A stretch of 64,000 nt of DNA from Entonaema liquescens. Lineage: Eukaryota; Ascomycota; Sordariomycetes; Xylariales; Xylariaceae. The notes below the pieces were generated by a model. It did no database searches and was not told the origin of the DNA. It worked only from the letters and a program-made list of their open reading frames with translations. Positions 23,503-34,631 of this stretch are shown here, one piece after another; position 1 is the first letter of the stretch; the number at the start of each line of letters is the position of its first letter. Location: contig CADCSX010000009.1 in assembly GCA_902805475.1 (NCBI GenBank), positions 434,001 through 498,000 of the forward strand, given 5' to 3'. The position numbers were made by a program, and so were the translations under genes.

Positions 23503-25309
23503 ATGCGTGAGATCGTAAGTAATATCAAATCATGTTTACTCCTTTACCCGAAGCCCAGCATCTGCTAGAAAAAGAAAACCCTGAACGCGTCCGAAAAACT
23601 CGAAAACCCCCTGAATTCTGCCCCTCATGCATACAACGCCACCACATCTACGTTATACATTGCAGTCACACCAAATTGTATAACAGTATGTCGGAAATAT
23701 CAAAGCTAACCTTGTTTTCTTCAATAGGTTCATCTCCAGACTGGCCAATGTGTAAGTAGCATCGATTATCGAAGAACCACGGAATATAAAAACACAGCGG
23801 GGCTCATACGAAGATCATAGGGTAACCAAATCGGTGCCGCTTTCTGGCAAACCATCTCTAGCGAACACGGCCTCGACAGCAATGGCGTGTATGTATTTAA
23901 GTCGTCAATTTCCATCGCCAAGAATATCAACTAATCACCAATCAATAGCTACAACGGTACTTCCGAGCTTCAGCTCGAGCGCATGAGCGTCTACTTCAAC
24001 GAGGTACGAATTTATGAGGCTTATGGATAAATAAACGGAGCCAATTACTAATTGCCTCAACGTGTGCAGGCTTCCGGCAACAAGTATGTTCCTCGTGCCG
24101 TCCTCGTCGATCTCGAGCCCGGTACCATGGACGCCGTCCGTGCTGGTCCCTTCGGCCAGCTCTTCCGTCCCGACAACTTTGTTTTTGGTCAGTCCGGTGC
24201 CGGAAACAACTGGGCCAAGGGTCATTACACTGAGGGTGCTGAGTTGGTTGACAACGTCCTCGATGTCGTTCGTCGTGAGGCTGAGGGCTGTGACTGCCTC
24301 CAGGGTTTCCAGATCACCCATTCCCTCGGTGGTGGTACTGGTGCCGGTATGGGTACCCTGCTGATCTCCAAGATCCGCGAGGAATTCCCCGACCGCATGA
24401 TGGCCACCTTCTCCGTCATGCCTTCCCCTAAGGTCTCCGACACCGTCGTTGAGCCTTACAACGCCACCCTCTCCGTCCACCAGCTGGTCGAGAACTCCGA
24501 TGAGACCTTCTGTATCGACAACGAGGCTCTGTACGACATCTGCATGCGTACCCTTAAGCTGTCCAACCCTTCCTACGGTGACCTGAACCACCTGGTCTCC
24601 GCTGTCATGTCTGGCGTTACCACTTGCTTGCGTTTCCCCGGTCAGCTGAACTCTGACCTGCGCAAGCTCGCCGTGAACATGGTTCCTTTCCCCCGTCTTC
24701 ACTTCTTCATGGTCGGCTTCGCTCCCTGACCAGCCGTGGCGCTCACTCCTTCCGTGCCGTCACCGTTCCCGAGTTGACCCAGCAGATGTTCGACCCCAAG
24801 AACATGATGGCTGCTTCTGACTTCCGTAACGGTCGTTACCTGACGTGCTCTGCCATCTTGTATGTTATCCCCCTCTAATGTTGTATACGTTACTAGATTG
24901 CTAACTTGAACCGTCTAGCCGTGGCAAGGTCTCCATGAAGGAAGTTGAAGACCAGATGCGCAACGTTCAGAACAAGAACTCGTCGTACTTCGTCGAGTGG
25001 ATCCCCAACAACGTCCAGACCGCTCTCTGCTCGATTCCTCCTCGTGGCCTCAAGATGTCTTCTACTTTCGTCGGTAACTCGACGGCTATCCAGGAGCTGT
25101 TCAAGCGTGTTGGCGAACAGTTCACTGCTATGTTCCGACGAAAGGCTTTCTTGCATTGGTACACTGGTGAGGGTATGGACGAGATGGAGTTCACTGAGGC
25201 TGAGTCCAATATGAACGATTTGGTCAGCGAATACCAGCAGTACCAGGATGCTGGTGTCGATGAGGAGGAAGAGGAGTTCGAGGAGGAGGCTCCCTTGGAG
25301 GAAGAGTAA
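23503..25309 (+). CDS. tub2: Beta-tubulin, with a 1-nt frame break in exon 5
   Basis: Beta-tubulin forms the microtubule heterodimer with alpha-tubulin. Exons: 23503-23514, 23728-23751, 23821-23888, 23949-24003, 24070-24859 and 24919-25309. The intron pattern (after MREI, GQC, NGV, FNE and in SAIF) is typical of filamentous ascomycetes. It starts with the MREI autoregulation motif, has the GTP-binding GGGTGAG (140-146) and ends in an acidic Glu-rich tail. Benzimidazole-linked positions are the sensitive types F167, E198 and F200. After Pro272 the frame breaks: CCC at 24724-24726 reads into TGA. One more C restores the normal reading and a 446-aa protein. Because the gene is essential and the rest is perfectly conserved, a consensus error is the likeliest cause. 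Confidence 0.96.
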
Positions 25310-27596
25310 ACGCTCGGTCATATACCCCATATCCATAAGCGGCAACCTACGGATTGGTGGCACGGCACAGCACGGATGGATGACTAAAGGCATGTCACGG
25401 TTTTGTGGTTTCCGCTTCCCTATACTATTCTCACGCCCCCTTCGTTACCCAGACGTTCAATGGATATAGTAGTACCTTAATATGAAAATTGATCAAACGC
25501 GATCAATTGAACGTTCTGCGGGGCCTGTTAGATATACCTCTTTGGTGTGTGTGTCTGGAGAGAAAGGAAAAATTATTCATTGCTAGTAGTAACAAGAATA
25601 ATAATTGATCTTCTTGTACTAATTTACTTGCTATTCTCGGTCCGGGTTTTAGTAAGACTTGCAATATAGTTGTATTCTGCCTTGTGAAGAGTGTTGTCTT
25701 ATCGAAGTTGTGTGTATAAATGGGTATTGTCTAACTGGTCCTAGAGCTTTGATCCTCAAGGAAACAGACTTCTTGCCAGTAAACTATCTATCCGAGACTA
25801 GTAGTGATGTTTACTATGCCCATGGACTCGATTCTTTCCGTTATATGGCTACCTAGGTACATATACAAGCATAGGCATGTTATAGCAGGTACTTCTATGG
25901 TACGAGGTGATGCTCAAAGGGTAACATGAGTCTTAACCTTTTCGAGGATAATACGGAGCATTCACAAAATAACTGTCAGTAAAACATAGGAATCCTTAAA
26001 TATTTATACCCTTATTCTTAGGCCTTCAAATACACATACGTCCGCCACGTCTAGCGTAACCGACTATAAACTCCATGCTATCATAGCTCGTCGGCGAGTC
26101 TTACTCTTGATTGCTATGCTGAATAACAAGGAGGACGTATAGGTACCCAAGTAGGCACATATGTTTGACAGCTATGAGGCAGTCATTGTTTTCCCGTTGT
26201 TCTATTCAAGGACCTAGAAATCTTAACATGTACCTATACCCAACCATATATAGTACATATCACGCCAATGTAGAAAGCGAGGTTCCTCTACTCCATTCCG
26301 AACTTTGCGGCCATAATACATTCGTAAATCGAATCCGTAGCCGTGGTCCTGTAAGTTACAGACTACCTACTCATTTACTATACTTAGTAGTTGGAGGGAT
26401 AGTCAAAGCTCATGTGGCTACGTCCGTCTCGGGTGACATTTTTCATCTGGAAACGCCACGCTTTCCTCTCCCCGGTGGTTCGCGTGCAACTGCTCCAGCT
26501 GTCGGAAAATCACGGCTTCCATATTCACGGCCCGGCTGCACGGGGGCCGGAGAGCATGGGATAGACAGGTGGGGAGGATGGCATATGCGTGCTTGATGTA
26601 CTCGAGAGGTAATGAGAGTTTTTGGTTAAGCGTGCTTGGAAGTGTACATGTATGTGGCTTTAGGTTGGCGGGTAGACAGTTGACGAGTACTGTTTGAGTG
26701 GTTATTGATATTGTAAGGCTCAGGAGGTTGTACTGTGGAGGAAAGGGATGGATGTTAGGGTGAGGCGAGGCGAGGGATGTAAGGGATGTGGGATGGATAT
26801 TATAATATATATTATAAAATGAGAGTGTGCTAATGAGATGAAATGAAGAAAGAAAAAAAAAAGAAAAAAAGAAAAAAAGGAAAGATATATGAGATTGCCA
26901 TGCAGGTCTGTAAACATCGATACTCGGATAGTATTCATCCAATCTTTAGGTCTTGTTCTAATGCGAGAAGCCGATAGCTCGAGACATTTCCGTGCATCTC
27001 TATAGAAACGAAACTCGCATTTCCGCTTGAAGACGTCTCGGAGTCGTTCGCCCTTACATTTTGAGACATTCGCACACGTTGAAGTTACGACTTGCCGAAA
27101 TATAGAAATATAATAATAATTAATCCTTTCTAATAATGCGTGCTGTCGATAATGGCAAAGTCAAGTAGTCTTGGCAAGACCCATGATAATCCAGAAGACG
27201 TTCATCATAACTCTTGTCTAATAGGTAAATGTATCACCTCCTAGTCGTAAAAACCCTTCCGAATCAACTAACGACGAAGCGTACGAATGAACAGATACAT
27301 TTTCAAAAAGTCGGCCCAAAAGCCGAACGTGGTCCGTAAATGGGCCGATAATACTCCCATCCGCATAATATTATAACATAATAGAAGACCAACAGAGCGA
27401 CGTTCTAGGCGCGGGATCGTATGAGAGTGAAATAACAAAATACTAATGTAAAAACCCAAGATCGCCGGAGATGCAGAATTCCTCGGGGCCAGCGAAACAG
27501 TCTTTTTTTTTTTTTTTTTTTTTTTTTTTTGAATAATACCTTAGCCATAAAAATAAATGACCTCCAGAGAACGAATCAAAGCGGCCGCCATCTTTT
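25310..27596. other. Intergenic, no supported gene
   Basis: Holds the tubulin 3' UTR and AT-rich spacer. On the minus strand a CT-rich tract (about 26830-26890) is followed by a roughly 300-nt leader-like stretch and a 34-codon ORF at 26520-26418. This looks like a promoter with a tiny ORF but is not supported as a gene. A 28-base T run lies at 27503-27530. Confidence 0.5.
27503..27530. repeat. Poly-T tract (28 nt)
   Basis: An uninterrupted run of 28 T. A second run of 17 T lies at 27662-27678. Both are about 650-800 bp upstream of the nitrite reductase start. Homopolymer length in this assembly is not reliable. Confidence 0.85.
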
Positions 27597-27604
27597 CTCC
27601 GCGG
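27597..27604 (+). promoter_or_regulatory. Candidate NirA/NIT4 site CTCCGCGG
   Basis: Matches CTCCGHGG, the site of the nitrate-specific Zn2Cys6 activator NirA in A. nidulans. It lies about 720 bp upstream of the nitrite reductase ATG. Placement upstream of exactly the expected target makes it credible; binding is inferred. Confidence 0.45.
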
Positions 27605-27923
27605 CGATCGGGTTTTTGATGATTGGTCAATCGTATTACCTTATCGAAAGGGCGTCTCCCCTTTTTTTTTTTTTTTTTCCTTCTCTTCCGTCGATCCATA
27701 ACCCGCTTAAACTTCTACATAATATATACCTCGATTACATACCTAGATAGTAATAGACCGCAGTCTACCGTTCCGCTAAGCTCAACATAGTAGAAAGCGT
27801 ATAACATACCCGTCAGATCATGGTGATATCTCGGATGGAGTAGTTATATCTAACCTAGAATAACTAGGTAACTACTACTAGGCCGTATTTCTCTCGAAGA
27901 CCCCTAGTTCAAGATTCCCGTAT

Positions 27924-28159
27924 GATAGACCGTATGATAGCACAAGAAAAATACCCAATGAGGATCCTTGGACATCTTGGCTCTAGTCAGCCTTTCTTGC
28001 TTATCAGTGATAGGCTCGGAGATGCACGTATCTCACTTGAGAAGGTATATACTATGGACGTGATTCGGACTCGTATTTTGTTGTTGTTGTTGTTGGGCTA
28101 CCCGCCTGTTTTGCTCTCGCTTCGTAGTTTTTATGAGCTTTCTCTCTCTCTATCATATC
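27924..28159. promoter_or_regulatory. Cluster of paired GATA sites (NIT2/AreA type)
   Basis: GATAG at 27924 and 27936, the facing pair TATC 28002 / GATA 28009, and TATC at 28151 and 28156 all lie within 400 bp of the nitrite reductase start. Closely spaced GATA pairs are the preferred targets of the nitrogen-derepression factor NIT2/AreA. Single GATA words are common by chance; the pairing is the argument. Confidence 0.45.
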
Positions 28160-28164
28160 TCTCT

Positions 28165-28171
28165 TATATAA
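28165..28171 (+). promoter_or_regulatory. TATA box candidate of nitrite reductase
   Basis: TATATAA lies about 155 bp upstream of the ATG at 28325, downstream of the GATA cluster. A TCG trinucleotide run (about 28286-28305) in the presumed 5' UTR lies between this and the start. Confidence 0.45.
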
Positions 28172-28324
28172 CCCCTTCACTGCGTCATAACATTTTATTA
28201 TAATCTTAAAAGATTATCGAAATACCAACAAGCGTGCTTACATATTGTAACACAGCACATGTAAGCAGAGTCGGAGTTGTGACGTAGTCGTCGTCGTCGT
28301 CGTCGAAACCATTTCATTCCTCTC

Positions 28325-31300
28325 ATGATGGCCGTCGACAAGAGGAAAACCATAGTCGTTGTCGGCCTGGGAATGGTCGGTATAGCATTCATGTAAGCAG
28401 CTCTTACCTTATTGTAATTCATGACTATGTCAAGTTTCTAATTAGCCTATAGAGAAAAAGTCCTGAAACTCGATGCTAGGATTCGCGAATATGATATTAT
28501 CGTCATTGGCGAAGAACCCCATCTCGCATATAATCGAGTTGGCCTCACAAGCTTCTTTAGCCACCGGAAGGTCGAGAACTTATACCTTAATCCGAAAGAA
28601 TGGGTGAGTTCCTAGCCCGGAACGAGTTATACGCTTAGACGTATTGCTTACATGCAATTCAGTATGCACTTCAAGCTCCAGATAACAAGTTAAGTTACCA
28701 CCTGAATACTTTAGTCACCAGCATCAACTCTGCCGGAAAGACGGTGTCTTGCGCCAACGGCGACGTGGTCTCATACGATATCCTGGTTCTGGCAACCGGT
28801 TCCGACGCCGTTCTTCCAAGACACACTCCCGGCCACGACGCCAATGGAGTCTTTGTCTACCGAACTATCGAAGACCTAGAAAAGCTTATCGCCTTCGGGG
28901 AGTCTCGCAAGGGGACAGTTGGCGCTGTCGTAGGTGGTGGCTTGCTAGGTCTCGAGGCGGCAAACGCCATGATGGATCTTGAATGCTACGAAAAAGTTAA
29001 ACTAATCGAGAGAAATCGATGGGTCCTAAGCCGGCAGCTAGATGCCGATGCTGGCAACTTGGTCGTCGAAAAAGTTACAGCTTTGGGTCTCGGAATACTG
29101 CTAAGCAAGAGAGTGGGAAAGATAAACACTGACGAGCAAAATAATGTAACAGGGGTCGTATTTGAGGATGGAGAACAGATGGAGTGCTCTACTGTTTGCT
29201 TTGCTATCGGCGTACGGCCGCGGGATAACTTAGCAAGGAGCGCCGGCATCAAGTGCGCTGATAGGGGCGGTGGCATCCTCGTCAACGACGACTTGAGCAC
29301 CAGCATTCCGGATATTTATGCCATCGGCGAGTGCGCGAGCTGGAAGAACCAGACGTTCGGTCTCATCGCCCCTGGTGTCGAGATGGCTGATGTGCTATCC
29401 TTTAATCTTACACAAGCCAAGCTTCACCAGCCGAGGACTTTTAAGCGACCTGACTTAAGCACTAAGCTCAAGCTGCTCGGAGTTGACGTCGCTAGTTTCG
29501 GTGACTTCTTCGCCGACAGAGATGGACCCAGTTCCCTACCAGCAAAGGCGGCGAGGAAAAAACCAGACGACCAGAGCGTCGTGAAGACTGTCGTTAGTGG
29601 GCCACCTCCACCACCAGTCAAGGCTCTAATCTACAAGGACCCCTTCGCTCAGGTATATAAGAAATATCTATTCACAACCGATGGCAAATACCTACTCGGC
29701 GGTATGATGATTGGAGACACCAGCGATTATATCAAGCTGGTACCAATGGTCAAAACCCAAAAGGAGCTCACTATCCCTCCAGCCGAGCTCATCCTCGGCG
29801 CAAAGAAAGAAGGCGACGACGGCGCCGACGATCTCGATGATGATACCCAAGTTTGTTCCTGCCACAACGTTACGAAAGGGGATATAGTCAAGAGCGTCAA
29901 AGACGGCACATGTAAGACGGTAGGCGATGTTAAAGCTTGCACCAAAGCCGGTACAGGCTGCGGCGGTTGCATGCCCCTTGTCACAAGCATCTTCACCAAA
30001 ACCATGACGGATATGGGCGCCGAGGTAACGAACTACCTGTGCGCGCACTTCAACTATTCCCGCGCCGATCTGTATAACATCATCATGGTAAAGAGGCTAA
30101 AGACTCTCCCCGAGGTGATGCGCGAAGCCGGAAACGACAAGAACTCAGACGGCTGCGAAGCCTGCAAGCCCGTCATAGCAAGCGTCTTCGCGTCGCTGTG
30201 GAACAAGCACGTCATGGACAAAACTACACACGGTCTGCAAGACACGAACGACAGATTCCTAGGCAACATCCAGCGGAACGGCACATTCTCTGTCGTTCCT
30301 CGAGTTTCTGCCGGTGAGATCACGCCAGAGAAACTGATCATTATCGGAGAAGTCGCGAAGAAATACAACTTATATACTAAGATCACCGGTGGACAGCGTA
30401 TAGATATGTTCGGTGCCAAAAGCAAGATTTGCTTGCTATCTGGACTAGACTTATAGAGGGTGGCATGGAAAGCGGACACGCCTACGCTAAATCATTACGC
30501 ACCGTCAAGAGCTGCGTTGGAACGACGTGGTGTAGATTCGGCGTGGGAGATAGCGTGGGTATGGCAGTGCGCATAGAGGAGAGGTATAAGAGCATACGCA
30601 GTCCGCATAAGATAAAAGGGGGTGTTAGCGGTTGTGTGCGCGAGTGCGCCGAGGCCCAGAACAAAGAGTAAGTATGCCATCTAAACCAGGAGTCATTCTT
30701 GAGAAGCAGATTATACTAATGATTCGACAGCTTCGGACTTATCGCTACGGAAAAAGGCTTCAATATCTTTGTGGGGGGCAATGGAGGTGCGAAGCCCAAG
30801 CACTCTGAGCTCCTTGCCAAAGATGTTCCGCCCTCAGAAGTTATCCCAATTCTGGACAGGTACCTGATGTTCTACATCCGCACAGCAGATAAGCTACAGC
30901 GGACGGCGAGGTGGTTGGAAAATTTACCCGGTGGCCTACGTTACCTAAAGGAGGTCGTACTAGAGGACAAGTTGGGTATATGCGCTTCGCTTGAAGCTCA
31001 AATGCAAGAGCTGGTGGATTCCTTCTTTGATGAATGGGCCGAGGCCGTGCGGAATCCGATAATTGCTGGCAAGTTCAAACAATTCGCTAACACAAACGAC
31101 ACGCTCGAGACTGTGGAGACGGAGAAGGATCGCGGTCAGACGCGCCCTGTGTACTGGCCTAAGGATGCAGCGGCGGAGGACTTCGCCGGCTTAAAGAACC
31201 GTTGGTCGTCTACGGCCTGGCAGCCCGTCATTGAAGCTAGCTACTTCGCCGGTGCCGATTCCACGCCCAATGGTATCAGCGCAAATATCAAGCGAGGTGA

Positions 31301-31853
31301 CACACAGCTTGCACTTTGGCGAGTAAGGGGGAAGTACTACGCAACGCAACAGATGTGTCCCCATAAGAGGTCCTTTGCGCTGTCGGACGGTCTTATCGGC
31401 CAGGACATCTCCCCACCATCACCTCCACCCTCACCATCATCATCCTCCTCATCTGATTCTACTAGCGCTAAGAAAGAGCCATGTAACGATCCCAAGGCGC
31501 CGTGGGTCTCGTGTCCATTCCACAAGCGCAACTTCGATCTAAGCTCTGGGGCTTGTCGTAACGATTCTTCTATGTCTATCGCTACGTTTGCTGTGGAAGA
31601 GCGCACCGATGGCATGGTGTACCTCAAGCTGCCACCAGTTGAGGAGCTGGACGCGGCGCTGGGAACAACGCGGTGGATGGTGCGGAAGGAAGACGGAGGG
31701 ACAGGTCAGTTCAGTGAGCTAGACCGCCGGATCGGGTTCAAGGGGCGGCGAGGGAAGAGACCATCGGCGACAGGTGATGCAGAACTGTCGATGAGGAAAC
31801 CTGTGGAGGTGTTGCCGAGTGGTGGGGGATGCGGTGCTGCGCCGGAATGGTAG
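28325..31853 (+). CDS. niiA: Assimilatory nitrite reductase [NAD(P)H], siroheme type; one frame break
   Basis: Reduces nitrite to ammonium in the cytosol. Exons: 28325-28392, 28453-28603, 28663-30667 and 30731-31853; introns 59-63 nt. The expected product is 1115 aa, like A. nidulans NiiA and N. crassa NIT-6. In order: N-terminal dinucleotide fold (VVVGLGMVG), FAD/NAD(P)H oxidoreductase with GGGLLGLEAA, a BFD-like [2Fe-2S] domain (CSCHN...GCGGC), siroheme/[4Fe-4S] cysteines in KSCVGTTWC and GGVSGCVREC, and a C-terminal Rieske domain (CPHKRSF...CPFHKRNF). The frame breaks at 30418-30421: AAAA reads to a TAG, and one more A continues into LAIWTRLIEGGMESGHAYAK. A second ATG at 28328 is an alternative start. 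No nitrate reductase or transporter gene is adjacent. Confidence 0.94.
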
Positions 31854-34631
31854 TCATGTTATCTATCTCACGTTTGTATATATTTTAACCATCTGTATAT
31901 GTATGTATATCATTTATGGCATCTTTGGATATATGGCCAAGCCAACATTTGTCTGGAGTTTATGAGCCGGGTTTTCAGCTGCTTGAGAAAGCAATCTCGC
32001 ATCATACCGTTGTATGACCAACGTTCGATTTGTAGACAAGCTTTCAGCTGTGGGATGGGGCTGAAACAGGGCTAACGGTAACATATGAATGATGACTGTA
32101 GTTCTCTATTCTCTCGCACGAGATTACTCTTTACAGTGTTAGGTGCGGCGTAGTACTGATGATAGTTGACCTGCCAGTTGTCTATTCCGATCACGAGATT
32201 AAATTACCTGTAGGGGAGAAGCTTGGACCCGGCTACCCCAATGTTCCTTGCGATGGGAATCGCGCTCCTTTGTTTCTAGAACACGAGAGGGTCTGCTTCC
32301 GCGCGGGATCGGTTTCAGAACCGCATATGTGTAGAATCCACAAAGTAACGCACTGTCTTCTTCGCCTTCTAGAACGAATCCCCACGATCCTACTTGGCCA
32401 TTTGGATTTGACTTTGCGTCATTCATAGCGGATCATTATGGAGGCTCTGGAACCGAGTATCATGATGATACTGAATCAGGAGAGTAGATGACAACATCTG
32501 CTATATATAGAGCGGCCAACCCTTTTCTTTAGGGTCCGTAGTACGGCATGGCCGACAGAGTGACAATCCGAAAGACTTACACGTGGCCGCTGACTTTTTT
32601 GACGTCTTGCTCGCCACGAGGCGAACTAAGCCGAAGAACCGTGCAATCCATGCGCATGAGCACGAGCACTGCGTCGGTGATACTAAACGGACCTTCGATG
32701 CTGTCACTTATCACCTTGACGAGCCGGGTTGACTTTGACAACTTATAAGCTTCCTAGTTAGTACACAAGATGGGACATGGAGAAGAATGTTAAATTTGTT
32801 GTTGATCGTTTACAGCCGATCGGAGCTTAGCTCTTTCTGCACGTTGGCTCCAGTAACGTGCGTGGATACGGGGTTTTGAGATGAAATTCTGGAATGGTTC
32901 CATGTCTAATGTAGCTTTGCAATTGTTTCAGGTAGATTCCGTTTCGCGATAATCGGATATGTAGAGCGCAAAATGGGTTGGGCTCTGACTTATACGCAGT
33001 CGCGAATTATGTGTGTAAGACTTGAGTTAATTCTAACAATTGCATATAAAAATAGTTATTCCATCTTCTTGAAGTAAGTAATCTGCTGAGGTTCACGGGA
33101 TGAGGTTCAAATAAGTTACGCGGGTGAGTCTGAAGTATTGGTTAAACAAATCAATATTATGTGATATTGACTTCTTATGGTGAGAATCGCAGATGCGAAG
33201 GTAAGAGATGGGATTAGATGGGATAAGGGGTGACAGGGGCAAGAAGAAGAAGAACAGGGGACAGGAGGGAAAAGGATAGACTAGCCACACAGGAAGCCAC
33301 AAAGAATGGATACCTCCCTATGCCTACATGTACCTAATGTACAGAAGTTGTATGGGTTATTCTCCAGGCTGAAACACGGTTCGACATTAGGACCTTGCCC
33401 GTTGAGGCTAGGTCAAGAAGCATGTACTTTATACTTCGTGGCAAGTGCGTGGCCTCAAGATGAACATTGGAACTTGAAGGGTGGAGTTGGGAAAGCCACA
33501 CGTTCTACGCACGAGGCAGCACATGGAAAAGTCCGCAGCTGAGCGGCGTCGATCCTGCCATGTTGCCTATCAGCAGGTGCTAAGGCAAAGTCTAAGGCAG
33601 GTTCTCAGTGGCCCCATAAAAACTCAAGTTTCTCGTACGCAAGTTACAGGCACTTACAGGCACTTCCAGGTTCGTGACTAGCAACTGCAAGTACTATAGT
33701 GCAAGTCCGGTCCCTTAATTACCTGCGCTAGCTGCATGGTTTGGTATTAGTGTATACTAGACTAAAACTTACCAAAACTCGGCCTGGGCCTATCGGTATA
33801 TTGCATTGTACAGACTACTCGTGGGCTACCAGAGGCTACTGCAAACCCCCTATGCTGCGATACGACGCAGTGCCGTACTGGTACTTGTGAGACGTATCTC
33901 CTGTTCTGCCCGGTGCCGTACCAATGATCAATGGCCGACGGTACGTACATGGAGTACCCTACATGCAAGGAAGTAAGGTTATTGGATTCGAACCAATTTA
34001 GGTGCTTTCTTTCTTTGCTCTCTTCATAATCCGTACATAGGTACACTCTCACTACCTTACCATTAACCACCAACCACTATTTTTCTACTTACCTAGGTTA
34101 TTGTTCTCCCTCCTCCTCCTTATTACAATTATTACATACATAACATTGGAACACTTTATTATTGTCATTGTCATTATCATTGTCATTGTCACTGTCACTG
34201 TCACTGTCACCACTTTACAACTTCCACCCCCTGGGCCTTAGCGCTGATTATCATTGCTTCTTCTATTAGACTGGTCGTTTTTCTACTAGTCAATACTTAT
34301 TACATTTACTTACTTACATGCCTCCTAAACAGCTAATTATAACAATAACTTGTCCGATTTGGTCAGGCTGAGGGATACAGATACATTTGAAGATTCAGAC
34401 ATTCATTCATTAACCTAGTAGGGATCTAAAGAGTGGATCTTCTGACCTCCTGACATCTCGTTCTCCCTATCATTATTTTTATCTCCTTGCGCTTAATAAA
34501 CTGGCCTATCTTTCTTGGTCTTTTCCAATCGTCCATTATTAAATCTTTACTTCGTCATCAGTTCACCGTCTCCCGCGGTTGAACACGAGTAGAATTGCGG
34601 AAGCCGGGAGTCGATATCCCCAAGTTTCCCT
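31854..34631. other. Intergenic, no supported gene
   Basis: Short frames only. It includes a 6-bp minisatellite at 34161-34211 and pyrimidine-rich DNA before the kinase start. A tRNA-like T-arm at about 33983-33999 was examined and rejected. Confidence 0.55.
34161..34211. repeat. 6-bp tandem repeat (ATTGTC/ACTGTC)
   Basis: About eight units of a TCATTG/TCACTG hexamer drift from ATTGTC to ACTGTC along the array, roughly 420 bp upstream of the kinase start codon. Confidence 0.85.

Noticed and set aside
23935..24702. 255-codon frame on the minus strand
   Set aside because: It is the antisense shadow of the beta-tubulin exons, caused by their strong codon bias.
26165..26596. 143-codon plus-strand frame
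   Set aside because: No domain, odd composition, and stops cut it off on both sides without splice sites.
32501..32750. Minus-strand reading KLSKSTRLVKVISD... that looks somewhat protein-like
   Set aside because: No start codon, no flanking exon and no family recognised.
33970..34056. tRNA-like sequence on the minus strand (T-arm with TTCGAAT loop and partly pairing ends)
   Set aside because: The 5-bp T stem is perfect, but there is no acceptable A box, D arm or anticodon arm, and the acceptor stem has a mismatch. Likely chance.
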